64,000 nt of DNA, from positions 1-64,000 of the forward strand of contig DASQMC010000081.1 of assembly GCA_035645695.1 (NCBI GenBank), in the 5' to 3' direction. The notes beneath the pieces were generated by a model that did no database searches, had not been told where the DNA came from, and saw nothing but the letters and a program-made list of their open reading frames with translations. Positions 1-8,552 of this stretch are shown one piece after another (the first letter of the stretch is position 1; every line of letters starts with the position of its first letter). Source of the DNA: JAIVJZ01 sp035645695. Its GTDB lineage: Bacteria > Acidobacteriota > Blastocatellia > Pyrinomonadales > Pyrinomonadaceae. Both the position numbers and the translations under genes were made by a program.

Positions 1-145
1 TCATTTCCACGTGTCAGAGCAAGAGCATTTCGGCCGGAAGCCGCCCAGACGCGGGACGCGGGTTGCGGGCGCTGGCCGGCCCGGCCCGTCGGGGATCACC
101 CCGTCGCTCTTAAAATAATAACGATGGTGAGGAGGCTGGATTAAC

Positions 146-1153
146 ATGGCAGTGAAAGTCGGCATCAACGGTTTCGGCCGGATCGGGCGCAACATCCTGC
201 GCACCGCGCTCGGAGATAAAGAGATTGATTTCGTCGCCGTCAACGATATTACGGACACAAATACGCTTGCGCATCTCTTGAAATACGACTCCGTGCTCGG
301 CAATCTCGAACAGGAGATCACTTCCACCGACAACAGTATCACGGTTGACGGCGACGAAGTGCGCGTCTTCTCCGAGCGCGACCCGGCTTTGATTGACTGG
401 GAATCGGTCGGCGCGGAAATCGTCATCGAATCCACCGGCCGCTTCACCAATGCCGAGGACGCGCGCAAACACCTGCGCGGCACGGTCAAGAAAGTCATCA
501 TCAGCGCGCCGGCCAAGAACGAGGACATCACCATCGTCCTCGGCGTTAACGGCGACAAGTACGACGCGGCGGCGCACAACGTCATTTCAAACGCCTCCTG
601 CACCACGAACTGCCTCGCGCCCGTCGCCAAAGTCATACACGAAAACTTCGGCATCAAGTCGGCGCAGATGACGACCATCCACTCTTACACCAACGACCAG
701 CAATTGCTCGACCTGCCACACAAAGACCTGCGCCGCGCGCGCGCCGCAGCCATCTCCATGATCCCGACTTCGACGGGAGCGGCCAAGGCCGTCGCGCTCG
801 TGCTGCCGGAACTCAAGGGGAAATTCGACGGAATCAGCGTGCGCGTCCCGACGCCTAACGTCTCGCTCATCGACGTGGTGATAGAGGTCGAGCGCGAGAC
901 GACGACCGAAGATGTCAACAACGCGCTCAAAAACGCGGCGGGCGAAGAACTGCAAGGCATACTCGCTTTCTCGACCGAGCCGCTCGTCTCCATTGATTTT
1001 CGCGGCAACCCGAACTCTTCCATCGTTGACGCCGAATACACCAAAGTCATCAACGGCAACCTCGTCAAAGTGCTCGCGTGGTACGACAACGAATGGGGCT
1101 ACTCGTGCCGCGTCCGTGATCTCGTCAAGTTCATCGCGCAAAAAGGACTCTAG
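146..1153 (+). CDS. gap: Glyceraldehyde-3-phosphate dehydrogenase, type I
   Basis: Cytosolic glycolytic enzyme that oxidises and phosphorylates glyceraldehyde 3-phosphate with NAD(P)+. The 335-residue product has the normal family length. The N-terminal Rossmann motif INGFGRIGRN is present, and the catalytic Cys152 lies in SNASCTTNC. The C-terminal WYDNEWGYS signature is also present. A strong GGTGAGGAGG ribosome binding site at 126-135 supports the ATG at 146. It is the first gene of a same-strand glycolytic run with pgk and tpiA. A 7-bp-unit inverted repeat starts three bases after the stop. Identity is certain; NAD versus NADP preference was not judged. Confidence 0.97.
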   Translation: MAVKVGINGFGRIGRNILRTALGDKEIDFVAVNDITDTNTLAHLLKYDSVLGNLEQEITSTDNSITVDGDEVRVFSERDPALIDWESVGAEIVIESTGRFTNAEDARKHLRGTVKKVIISAPAKNEDITIVLGVNGDKYDAAAHNVISNASCTTNCLAPVAKVIHENFGIKSAQMTTIHSYTNDQQLLDLPHKDLRRARAAAISMIPTSTGAAKAVALVLPELKGKFDGISVRVPTPNVSLIDVVIEVERETTTEDVNNALKNAAGEELQGILAFSTEPLVSIDFRGNPNSSIVDAEYTKVINGNLVKVLAWYDNEWGYSCRVRDLVKFIAQKGL

Positions 1154-1155
1154 GA

Positions 1156-1242
1156 AAGTGAGCAGTGAGCAGTAAGCAGTGAGCAGTTTTAACTTGCTTC
1201 GACTGCTTACTGCTTACTGCTTACTGCTCACTGCTTACTTGC
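1156..1242. repeat. Heptamer inverted-repeat element, GTGAGCA/GTAAGCA family
   Basis: The left arm (1158-1186) is four tandem 7-bp units GTGAGCA, GTGAGCA, GTAAGCA, GTGAGCA. The right arm (1204-1238) is five inverted units of the TGCTTAC/TGCTCAC type. A 17-base AT-rich spacer lies between them. The arms can form a long hairpin with a few wobble pairs. Each unit carries TGA or TAA, so the tandem array stops translation in all three frames on either strand. The element fills the gap pgk interval, and its right end lies four bases before the pgk ATG. Confidence 0.9.
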
Positions 1243-1245
1243 TTT

Positions 1246-2448
1246 ATGAAGCTATCCATCAAAGACCTCGACTTAAAGGGCAAGCGGGTGTTCGTCCGCG
1301 TGGACTTCAACGTGCCGTTGAATGACGGCGTGGTTGAAGACGACACGCGCGTGCGCGGCGCGTTGCCGACGATTCAGTATGCGACGGAGCAGGGTGCGCG
1401 CGTCATACTCGCGTCGCACCTGGGCAGGCCGAAGGGGGAACGCGTGGAGAAGTACAGCCTGCGCCCGGTAGCCGCACACCTCTCGAAATTACTCGGCAGG
1501 GAAGTCGCGTTTGCGGAAGACTGTGTAGGACATACGGCGCGCGAGAAAGTGGATGCGTTGAACGACGGCGACGTGCTGCTGCTCGAAAATTTGCGCTTCT
1601 ACGCCGGGGAGGAAGATAACGACGAGGCGTTCGCAAAGGAACTGGCGAGTTTATGCGACGGCATCTACGTTAACGACGCCTTCGGCGCGGCGCATCGCGC
1701 GCACGCTTCGACGGCCGGGATTACGCAACACGTCGAGCAGGCAGCCGCCGGTCTGTTGATGCAGAAAGAACTCGACTATCTGGGACGCGTTATTAACGAC
1801 CCGGAGCACCCGTTCGTCGCCATCCTCGGCGGCGCGAAAGTGTCCGATAAGATCGCCGTCATCGAAGCGCTCATCGAACGGCGCGTCGATAAACTGCTCA
1901 TCGGCGGCGCAATGGCTTACACGTTCTTCAAGGCCGAAGGCTTTACGGTCGGCAAGTCGCTCGTCGAAGACGACAAATTACAGACGGCGCGCGAGATCAG
2001 GGAACGCGCGGCGGCGGCGGGCGTCGAACTCCTGCTGCCGACCGATCATCAGGTGGTTGACAGCTACGAACCGCTCAAGAGCAAGAAGACCATTCCCATC
2101 GAATTCACCAACGCCGGTCTGGTCGGCCTCGACATCGGCGTCGAAACGGTCGCGCACTTCTCCAACGCTCTCGCCGACGCAAGGACGATCATCTGGAACG
2201 GCCCGATGGGCGTTTTCGAGGAGAAAGAACTCGGGTTCGATGAGGGAACAATCGGGATCGCGAACGCCGTGGCCGACGCCGCGGACAGGGGCGCGACGGT
2301 AATCGTCGGTGGAGGCGATTCGGTGGCCGCCATCACGCAGGCCGGAGTGGCCGACCGCATCACGCACATCTCCACCGGCGGCGGGGCAACTCTCGAATTT
2401 CTCGCAGGCGACGAATTGCCCGGCGTCGCCGCGCTCAACGATAAATAG
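1246..2448 (+). CDS. pgk: Phosphoglycerate kinase
   Basis: Cytosolic enzyme transferring the acyl phosphate of 1,3-bisphosphoglycerate to ADP. The 400-residue product is of normal length. Visible signatures are RVDFNVPL near the N terminus, HLGRPKG (substrate binding), NDAFGAAHRAHAS, GGAKVSDKI, NGPMGVFE and GGGDSVAAI near the nucleotide site. The start at 1246 has no visible Shine-Dalgarno sequence because the preceding bases belong to the heptamer repeat. Translation may be coupled to gap, or initiation may be leader-sequence independent. It is second in the gap-pgk-tpiA run. Confidence 0.97.
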   Translation: MKLSIKDLDLKGKRVFVRVDFNVPLNDGVVEDDTRVRGALPTIQYATEQGARVILASHLGRPKGERVEKYSLRPVAAHLSKLLGREVAFAEDCVGHTAREKVDALNDGDVLLLENLRFYAGEEDNDEAFAKELASLCDGIYVNDAFGAAHRAHASTAGITQHVEQAAAGLLMQKELDYLGRVINDPEHPFVAILGGAKVSDKIAVIEALIERRVDKLLIGGAMAYTFFKAEGFTVGKSLVEDDKLQTAREIRERAAAAGVELLLPTDHQVVDSYEPLKSKKTIPIEFTNAGLVGLDIGVETVAHFSNALADARTIIWNGPMGVFEEKELGFDEGTIGIANAVADAADRGATVIVGGGDSVAAITQAGVADRITHISTGGGATLEFLAGDELPGVAALNDK

Positions 2449-2547
2449 CAATCAGCCGTCAGCCGTCAGCCGTCAGCTTAAAACTGAACAAACAAGCAGG
2501 CTGCCGATGGTTGATTGCTGATAGCTGACTGCTGATTGCTGATGGCT
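2449..2547. repeat. Heptamer inverted-repeat element, CAGCCGT / TGATTGC family
   Basis: The left arm holds three CAGCCGT units (2453-2473) plus a partial copy and begins directly after the pgk stop. The right arm holds five units TGATTGC, TGATAGC, TGACTGC, TGATTGC, TGATGGC (2512-2546). The complement of the left unit contains TGAC, so both arms keep a stop triplet in each unit. TGA triplets recur every 7 bases at 2512, 2519, 2526, 2533 and 2540 and cover all frames. The arms pair only partly, which suggests separate drift. The right arm ends five bases before the tpiA start codon. Confidence 0.85.
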
Positions 2548-2552
2548 CACAT

Positions 2553-3311
2553 ATGCGAAAACCTGTCATTGCCGGTAATTGGAAGATGTACAAACTCGTC
2601 GCCGATGCGGTCGCGACGGCGATTAGCCTGCGCCCGCTCGTCGCGAACGCGAATCATTGCGAGGTCGTCATCGCCCCGACTTTCACTTCGCTCAAGACCG
2701 TCGCGGATCGGCTGGAAGGGTCGAACATTCGTATCGCGGGTCAGGACTGCTCGTCGGAGATTAAGCACAGCGCGCACACGGGCGAGATCGCGGCCGACAT
2801 GCTGAGAGATGTGGGCGCAACGCACGTCATCGTCGGCCACTCCGAACGCCGCCAGTATTATTTCGAGACCGATTCGTTCGTCAATCTCAAGACACAGGCG
2901 GCGCTGGCGTCGGATTTGACCGTGATCATGTGCGTCGGCGAGACGCTGGCGCAGCGCGAATCGGGTAACGCCGATTCGGTCGTGCGCGGACAGGTCGAAG
3001 GCGGCTTGCGCGGTTTGACATCCTCCGACCTCGCCCGTATCATCATCGCCTACGAGCCGGTCTGGGCAATCGGCACCGGACATACCGCGACGCCGGAACA
3101 AGCGCAGGAAATGCATGCGTTTATCCGGCGCGTTTTCGCGGAGAGGCATTCGCCGGAGTTGGCCGACGCGCTCCGCATCCTCTACGGCGGTTCGGTCAAA
3201 CCGGACAACATCGCCGGATTGATGAAACAGACGGATGTTGACGGCGCACTCGTCGGCGGTGCAAGTCTTGAGGCCGAAACGTTCGCGCAGATCGTGCATT
3301 ACAATTCGTGA
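2553..3311 (+). CDS. tpiA: Triosephosphate isomerase
   Basis: Cytosolic TIM-barrel enzyme interconverting dihydroxyacetone phosphate and glyceraldehyde 3-phosphate. The 252-residue product has the usual length. Active-site residues are visible: Lys11 in AGNWKM, His96 in VGHSERR and Glu168 in AYEPVWAIGTG. The phosphate loop ILYGGSVKPDN lies near the C terminus. There is no clear ribosome binding site because a heptamer repeat abuts the start. The last base of the stop codon is also the first base of the next repeat. It is third in the glycolytic run. Confidence 0.97.
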   Translation: MRKPVIAGNWKMYKLVADAVATAISLRPLVANANHCEVVIAPTFTSLKTVADRLEGSNIRIAGQDCSSEIKHSAHTGEIAADMLRDVGATHVIVGHSERRQYYFETDSFVNLKTQAALASDLTVIMCVGETLAQRESGNADSVVRGQVEGGLRGLTSSDLARIIIAYEPVWAIGTGHTATPEQAQEMHAFIRRVFAERHSPELADALRILYGGSVKPDNIAGLMKQTDVDGALVGGASLEAETFAQIVHYNS

Positions 3312-3397
3312 GTTTCAAGTTTCAGGTTTCAAGTTTCAAGACTGAATGTTGGTTCTTCGTTCTTTAACTTGAAACTTGAAACCTGAAACTTGAAACT
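3311..3397. repeat. Heptamer inverted-repeat element, AGTTTCA / TTGAAAC family, perfect 29-bp arms
   Basis: The left arm (3311-3339) is four 7-bp units AGTTTCA, AGTTTCA, GGTTTCA, AGTTTCA plus one base. The right arm (3369-3397) is its exact reverse complement over all 29 bases, including the single variant unit. The loop is 29 bases. TGA occurs in every unit of the right arm on the plus strand and of the left arm on the minus strand. The element starts on the last base of the tpiA stop codon and ends about 20 bases before the secG start. Confidence 0.93.
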
Positions 3398-3418
3398 CTT
3401 TGAACCGAGGATCGTGAC

Positions 3419-3880
3419 TTGTTGACTTATCTTTTATACGGGCTATTCCTTCTGTCCTGCATCGTGCTGATCGTCGCGGTGCTCTTGCAGCCGGGCAAGG
3501 CCGACGCGGGCGCGCTCTTTACCAGTTCGGTGTCGAGCACGGCCTTCGGGCCGCGCGGCACGCAGACCATTCTCGCGAAGGTTACGATTGTCGCGGCCGC
3601 GCTTTTCATGCTCGTCGCCCTGACGCTGTCGCTGCCGATCGTCACGGGTTCCCGCTCCGTCGTCTCAGGCGAGTCGGAAGCGACGCCCGCGTCGCCCGTC
3701 GCGCCCGCGCCTGTTACAAGCGCGCCGGTCACGATAGACCCGGCCACGGGCACGACGCAAAGCGGCGGCGAAGCGACCACGCCCGGCGCGAACGCGAACG
3801 CCCCCGCTACGAACACGAACGCGACCGGCGCGAACGCCAACAACGCTCAGCCGCAATCGTCGCCGCAGCCGAACAAGTAA
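3419..3880 (+). CDS. secG: Preprotein translocase subunit SecG
   Basis: Inner-membrane partner of SecYE in protein export. The 153-residue product shows the SecG pattern: an N-terminal transmembrane helix (about residues 3-24), the cytosolic segment LLQPGKADAGALFTSS with a GPRGTQT stretch, and a second helix (about 57-77). An Ala/Pro/Thr/Asn-rich tail of about 70 residues follows and is probably disordered. TTG at 3419 was chosen because CCGAGG lies about 8 bases upstream and the first helix begins at once. The position after tpiA matches a common bacterial gene order. Confidence 0.9.
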   Translation: MLTYLLYGLFLLSCIVLIVAVLLQPGKADAGALFTSSVSSTAFGPRGTQTILAKVTIVAAALFMLVALTLSLPIVTGSRSVVSGESEATPASPVAPAPVTSAPVTIDPATGTTQSGGEATTPGANANAPATNTNATGANANNAQPQSSPQPNK

Positions 3881-3958
3881 GTTTTGCGATTTGTTTGTCG
3901 TCTCGATAGAGTTTCACGACAGCAGCAGTAGCGGCAAGTGACTTTGACAATTTAATAA

Positions 3959-4040
3959 GCCGAAGTGGCGGAACTGGTAGACGCGCACGTTTGAGGGGCG
4001 TGTGAGGTAACTCGTGGGGGTTCGAGTCCCCCCTTCGGCA
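3959..4040 (+). tRNA. tRNA-Leu (anticodon GAG)
   Basis: The acceptor stem GCCGAAG pairs with CTTCGGC, followed by discriminator A. The anticodon stem CACGT/GCGTG (3986-3990, 3998-4002) encloses the loop TTGAGGG, with anticodon GAG at 3993-3995, reading CUC and CUU leucine codons. The variable arm TGAG-GTAA-CTCG is long, as expected for class II tRNA-Leu. The T arm is GGGGG-TTCGAGT-CCCCC. The 3' CCA is not encoded. A terminator follows 14 bases downstream. Confidence 0.96.
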
Positions 4041-4053
4041 TCCAAATTAAAGT

Positions 4054-4090
4054 CGGGCGGCGTTGAATCATCAACGCCGCCCGTTTTCGT
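4054..4090 (+). terminator. Rho-independent terminator of tRNA-Leu
   Basis: A perfect 13-bp GC-rich stem, CGGGCGGCGTTGA (4054-4066) with TCAACGCCGCCCG (4071-4083), has an ATCA loop and is followed by TTTTCGTT. It lies just after the tRNA and before the next gene. Confidence 0.9.
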
Positions 4091-4180
4091 TCCACGCGAA
4101 ATCGACAGTGCTTAGGCTTTGTTCGCAAACGAAGAGGCTGTTAAACTCTGACCAGTTCAGTTTCTTCTTGCGATACGCCA

Positions 4181-5353
4181 ATGCCTTTTACCGTTTTCAA
4201 ACTCAAACACACAGCGCGTAGACTAATTCTGGCGGCGACATTCGCCCTGCTGGCCGTCGTCGCGTCCTACGGGCAGTCTATTGACCTGAACTCGCCGACG
4301 CCCGTCCACGCGAACGAAATCACCGGAAGCATCGCCCCGCTCGACATCGGCGACGCGCGCTCAACCCGTTTCTTCTATACCTTCAACGGCCTACAGGGCG
4401 ATCTCGAACTCACGGTCGAGAGCAACAACCTCGAAGGCGACGTAGACATCTTCCTCGCCAGCAACATGCGCCCGTTGACAAAGGTGACGCTCTACGCGGG
4501 GACGAGTTCCACACGGAGCGCGAAGACCGTCTTCCTGCGCCGCGACGAACCGCTCATCCTGCGCGTGCAGGCGCGCACGCCGAACGACGCGGAAGGCACA
4601 TACCGCATCCGTCTCGGCGGCGCGTTCAGACCCGCAGCGCGTCTCGCCACGGAGGCGACCGGGCAGGGCGAGGCCACGACCGCAAGTTCTTCGCCCGACG
4701 ACGCGCCTGCGACGGGCGCGAACAGGAAAGTCAGGCGCGTCTCCTCGGTCGGGGCGCGCATCGAAGAACCCGTCTCGGAGGTCGCCAAAGAAGAGGCGGC
4801 GGCGACGCCCGAACCGACGCCCGTCGCCGCGAAGAAGACCACGCCTAATCCCAGACCCGCGAGGACGAGAGGCGGCGCGCGTAGAACGACCCGCCCTGAG
4901 ACGGCGCGCAAGGCTACGCCGAACAGGGGAGCGCGAGAGGCCGATGCGGCGCGGGCGGGTTCGTCGAAGGGCGAGGCGGACGAGCCTGAAACCGTAGAAG
5001 ATGCCGCGCGAAATGATCCCGGCACGGCGGAGAGGACGGCGAAGCCGGAACGCACGCGCCCCGTGCGCGCGCCGCGAGCGCGCGGCAACAGAAACACGAC
5101 GGCGGCGAGAAGAACCGGCACGCCACCCGCCGGTTCAATCTCCGCGCCGCCGGTCGAAAACGCCCCGCCGCCCGCCCCTGCTGCGAGCGTGCGGCTCGTG
5201 CTCGTCATGCGCGACGGCGAAACGTTCGAGCGCGACATGGCGGGCATACGCCGCGTGACGGTCGAGAACGGCGTGCTCGTCATCGTCTCGAAGACGGGAA
5301 AGACCGAGCGGCAGCCGATGAACGCCGTGCTGCGCATGTCAATCGAACCCTGA
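4181..5353 (+). CDS. Exported protein with PPC-like N-terminal domain and low-complexity middle
   Basis: Function not recognised. The 390-residue product has a signal peptide (basic start, hydrophobic stretch about residues 15-30, cleavage after ASYGQ or nearby). A beta-rich domain follows (about 35-145: DIGDARSTRFFYTF, LELTVESNNLEGDVDIFL, EGTYRIRLGG) resembling bacterial pre-peptidase C-terminal (PPC) domains. Residues about 150-330 are Ala/Pro/Thr/Arg-rich and probably disordered. The last 50 residues form a small predicted beta domain (VRLVLVMRDGETFERDMAG...). It may be a secreted or periplasmic protein. The compositional bias of the middle matches local high G+C. Confidence 0.6.
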   Translation: MPFTVFKLKHTARRLILAATFALLAVVASYGQSIDLNSPTPVHANEITGSIAPLDIGDARSTRFFYTFNGLQGDLELTVESNNLEGDVDIFLASNMRPLTKVTLYAGTSSTRSAKTVFLRRDEPLILRVQARTPNDAEGTYRIRLGGAFRPAARLATEATGQGEATTASSSPDDAPATGANRKVRRVSSVGARIEEPVSEVAKEEAAATPEPTPVAAKKTTPNPRPARTRGGARRTTRPETARKATPNRGAREADAARAGSSKGEADEPETVEDAARNDPGTAERTAKPERTRPVRAPRARGNRNTTAARRTGTPPAGSISAPPVENAPPPAPAASVRLVLVMRDGETFERDMAGIRRVTVENGVLVIVSKTGKTERQPMNAVLRMSIEP

Positions 5354-5383
5354 GGCGAAACCGCGCAACTCGGCGACGAAAAG

Positions 5384-6121
5384 TTGAACGAGCGAATGGC
5401 AGAGCGAGAACAAACCGGCGTGGAAGCGCAGTTCGAGAGGCGACGCGGCGGGCGCATGGCAACGCGCGTCGCCCTCATGTTGCTGGCTGTCGTGGTCGCG
5501 CTCGCACTCTACACGCGAGGCGGGGCGTGGTCTTCGGTCGAGCAGTGGCAGACCGGCGGCGCAAGCCTCTTCACGGCCTTCGTCATCATCTTCATCATGG
5601 CCGCGAGTTTGACGTGCTGCCTGACGGCCTCTTATTTCCTGATCCTCACGCCGCTCCTGTTCCCCACGCATGTCTCGACAATCATCACTACGGCGGGCTG
5701 CGTGCTCGGCGCTGGGGGCGGCTACGCGTTCGCGCGCTTCGTCGGCGGCGCATGGGCAGAGCGTTTTCGCGACGGGCGCGTGCAGCGTTTCGTATCGAAT
5801 CATTCGAGCTTTCTCGCGCTCTTCGGGCTGCGACTGACGCCGAGCCCCCACGGCATCATCAACTACGCGGCCGGTCTCGCGCGCATCTCGCCCGCGCGTT
5901 TTCTCTTCGCAACGCTCGCGGCGATGGGTCTCAAGTCTTACGTCTACGCGACCGCCGTACACATGGCCGTCAGCGCAGGCTCGGCGGCGAACGCCGTGAG
6001 CGCGCCCGTGGTGCTGTCGCTACTGGCCGTCGCCGCGCTCTCGATCATGGGACACGTCCTGACCAGACGTTACGCGGCGTGGCGAGTCGCCCCGACTACG
6101 ATGCCCAACCGTCTCGGATAA
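5384..6121 (+). CDS. VTT-domain (DedA/TVP38-like) membrane protein
   Basis: A 245-residue integral membrane protein with several hydrophobic segments. The central block contains small residues and a GAGGGYAFARFVGG motif. It is followed by LRLTPSPHGIINYAAGLARIS, matching the conserved R-x-P...N-Y-x-A-G core of the VTT (SNARE-associated/TVP38) family. Family members are linked to lipid scrambling or envelope homeostasis; the substrate here is unknown. The start is uncertain: TTG at 5384, ATG at 5396 and ATG at 5456 are all in frame, the last lying just before the first membrane helix. Confidence 0.7.
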   Translation: MNERMAEREQTGVEAQFERRRGGRMATRVALMLLAVVVALALYTRGGAWSSVEQWQTGGASLFTAFVIIFIMAASLTCCLTASYFLILTPLLFPTHVSTIITTAGCVLGAGGGYAFARFVGGAWAERFRDGRVQRFVSNHSSFLALFGLRLTPSPHGIINYAAGLARISPARFLFATLAAMGLKSYVYATAVHMAVSAGSAANAVSAPVVLSLLAVAALSIMGHVLTRRYAAWRVAPTTMPNRLG

Positions 6122-6241
6122 AAGCTCGTGCCTTACGCGCGGTTCATTTGAGAGAAGAAATTCTTTCCGGCCGGACACGTTGACGGCCGCGCCTTCAACT
6201 TCGCAATTCTATTCCGGGGCGACGCCCGAAGCCACGATCAT

Positions 6242-8410
6242 ATGACGCGACGGAGCGAGACATCCAAAAAGAGAAGCGCGCAAATGCCAGCCCCCCGGCC
6301 GCTCTATCCCTTCGCGGCCATCGTCGGGCAGGAGGAACTCAAACTCGGTTTGCTGCTCAACGTCATCGCGCCTTCAATCGGCGGCGTTCTCATCATGGGA
6401 CATCGCGGCACGGGCAAATCGACAGCCGTGCGCGCTCTGGCCGCGCTGTTGCCGCCCCTCTCGAAAGTGCGAAACTGTCTCTATGGCTGCGACCCTGCGG
6501 CCGGGGCGTATTTGTGCGACGATTGCCGCCTGCGCCTCGCGGAGTCGGGCGAGTTACCGAAGGAGAGCGCGCCCGTGCCGGTCGTCGATCTGCCGCTGAA
6601 CGCGACGGAGGATCGCGTCGCGGGCGCGATCAATTTTGAACGCGCGGTCAGGGAAGGCGTCAAGACTTTCGAGCCGGGTCTGCTCGCGCGCGCGCATCGC
6701 GGCTTTCTTTATATTGACGAGGTGAACCTGCTCGAAGATCACCTCGTTGATCTGTTGCTCGACGTGGCCGCTTCGGGTCGCAACCGCGTCGAGCGCGAGG
6801 GCATTTCAATCGAGCATCCGGCCGAGTTCATACTCGCCGGTTCGGGCAACCCCGAAGAAGGCGAACTCCGACCGCAACTTCTCGACCGTTTCGGCCTCTA
6901 CACGGAGATTCGCACCACCTCCGACCTCGAAGAACGCGTCGAGATCATCACGCGCCGCGAAGCCTTCGACCAGGACCCGGCGAGTTTTTGCGTCGCATGG
7001 GAGACCGAGCAGGCGCGTCTCCGCCGTCGTCTCGCGCGCGCGCGCGAGGCGTTTAAAAACGTGCGACTCTCGACGGAACTCGTGCGCGGCATCGCCGCGT
7101 TGTGCGCGCGTCTCGACGTTGACGGGCATCGCGGCGAACTGACTATCGCCCGCGCGGCGCGCGCTCTGGCCGCGTTTGAACAACGGACGGAGGTCGTCGC
7201 GGAAGATGCGCGACGCGTCGCCGCGATGGCTCTACGCCACCGCATGCGCCGCGACCCGCTCGAACAGACTGACGGACTCTCGCAGGTCGAACAGGTCGTG
7301 CGGGAACTCTTCGGCGAAGCCGGTACGGACGAGGCCGCGAGCGGCGCGGCCGAAGACGACGCGGCCGAACCCGGCGCGACGGGCGGGCGGCAACACCGGC
7401 CAAAAAAAAAGCCCCCCGGCGACTCGGGCGGGAACGACGGTGACGAAGGCGGCGAGGGTCGCGCACTGCGCCGCACGGATGATGAGCGCACATCGCGCCG
7501 CGCAGACGACGAGCGCGCGCCGCGCAGCACGGATGATGCGAGCGCGCATCACACGCAAAATGAGGAACAAGCCGCGCCCACGCTCGATGGGAAACTGCCC
7601 GATCCGGTTGACGAGAAATTCGATGTGAAAAAGCCGACGGCAAAGTCCGCTCCGCGCTCTTTTCGTCACGGCGGCGCGGGAAAAACTTCGAGCCTCACGC
7701 ATGGGCGTTATTCACGCGCCGTCGCCCGTCGCGCCGGGGTTTTGAAGGTTGCGCTCGACGCGACGTTGAGAATCGCCGCCGCGTCGCAGGCGGCTCGGCG
7801 TGACGCAGTGATGCCGGAGCGTGCGTTTGAAATCGATGCGACCGACTTGCGCTACAAACATTTCAGCCGCCGCGCGGGGACGCTCTTTATCTTCGCGGTG
7901 GACACGTCGGGCAGCATGGCTGTCAACCGCATCTCACAGGCGAAGGGCGCGCTGGCGCGTCTACTCCGCGAGTCGTATGTGAACCGCGACCGCGTTGCGC
8001 TCATCACGTTTCGCGAACGCGCGGCGCGCGTGCTGCTCCAACCAAGCGGGTCAAGCGCGCGCGCCTTCCGTCTGTTGGACGCGCTCCCCGTCGGAGGCGC
8101 GACGCCGCTCACGTCCGGCCTCCTGCGCGCACTCGAAATGAGCGAGCGCGCCGCGCGGCAGGGCACGGAGCGCATCCGTTTACTCGTCTTCACGGACGGC
8201 CGCGCTAACGTGCCGCGCGACGGGCGCACGAGCGGAGACCGCGCGGGCAACCGGCGGCAAATCAAAATCGAAGTCGAAAAAATCGGCCAAGCCCTGCAAC
8301 GCGCGGGCGTCGTCTCCGTGATCATAGACACGCAGAACCGTTTCACGTCGGGCGGCGAGGGAGAGTCGTTAGCGCAGGCTCTCGGCGGGCGTTACATGCA
8401 CCTGCATTGA
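6242..8410 (+). CDS. bchID: Mg-chelatase-type BchI-BchD fusion (AAA+ ATPase plus VWA domain)
   Basis: ATPase and integrin-like subunits of a tetrapyrrole metal chelatase on one 722-residue chain. Residues about 20-360 are BchI-like: Walker A GHRGTGKST (53-61), the Cys-containing insert NCLYGCDP...CDDCR, Walker B FLYIDEVNLL and the GSGNPEEGELRPQLLDRFG segment. Residues about 360-500 are an acidic and Pro/Arg/Asp-rich linker like that of BchD. Residues about 545-720 are a VWA domain with MIDAS motif DTSGSM (554-559) and later TPLTSG and VFTDGRAN. The first AAA+ site looks intact, unlike typical BchD. A second in-frame ATG lies at 6284. It stands directly upstream of the split bchH genes, so the three probably form one chelatase. 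Similar fusions also serve cobalt chelatases, so the metal is inferred from BchH. Confidence 0.88.
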   Translation: MTRRSETSKKRSAQMPAPRPLYPFAAIVGQEELKLGLLLNVIAPSIGGVLIMGHRGTGKSTAVRALAALLPPLSKVRNCLYGCDPAAGAYLCDDCRLRLAESGELPKESAPVPVVDLPLNATEDRVAGAINFERAVREGVKTFEPGLLARAHRGFLYIDEVNLLEDHLVDLLLDVAASGRNRVEREGISIEHPAEFILAGSGNPEEGELRPQLLDRFGLYTEIRTTSDLEERVEIITRREAFDQDPASFCVAWETEQARLRRRLARAREAFKNVRLSTELVRGIAALCARLDVDGHRGELTIARAARALAAFEQRTEVVAEDARRVAAMALRHRMRRDPLEQTDGLSQVEQVVRELFGEAGTDEAASGAAEDDAAEPGATGGRQHRPKKKPPGDSGGNDGDEGGEGRALRRTDDERTSRRADDERAPRSTDDASAHHTQNEEQAAPTLDGKLPDPVDEKFDVKKPTAKSAPRSFRHGGAGKTSSLTHGRYSRAVARRAGVLKVALDATLRIAAASQAARRDAVMPERAFEIDATDLRYKHFSRRAGTLFIFAVDTSGSMAVNRISQAKGALARLLRESYVNRDRVALITFRERAARVLLQPSGSSARAFRLLDALPVGGATPLTSGLLRALEMSERAARQGTERIRLLVFTDGRANVPRDGRTSGDRAGNRRQIKIEVEKIGQALQRAGVVSVIIDTQNRFTSGGEGESLAQALGGRYMHLH

Positions 8411-8552
8411 AGCGGTTAACGAAAGCTGTGCGGGATTACGATACTTGCCAATCAAGCCGTTTCCACATTCTCATTTACAAAGCGATTGAAACCCGAGTAT
8501 TTTATGCGCGCCCGTTAAGTCCACCCGTCCCGCGGTATCAGCCGATTCACAC

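Noticed and set aside
1156..1242. CRISPR array
   Set aside because: The tandem heptamers are contiguous with no spacers, and units are far too short; no cas gene is present.
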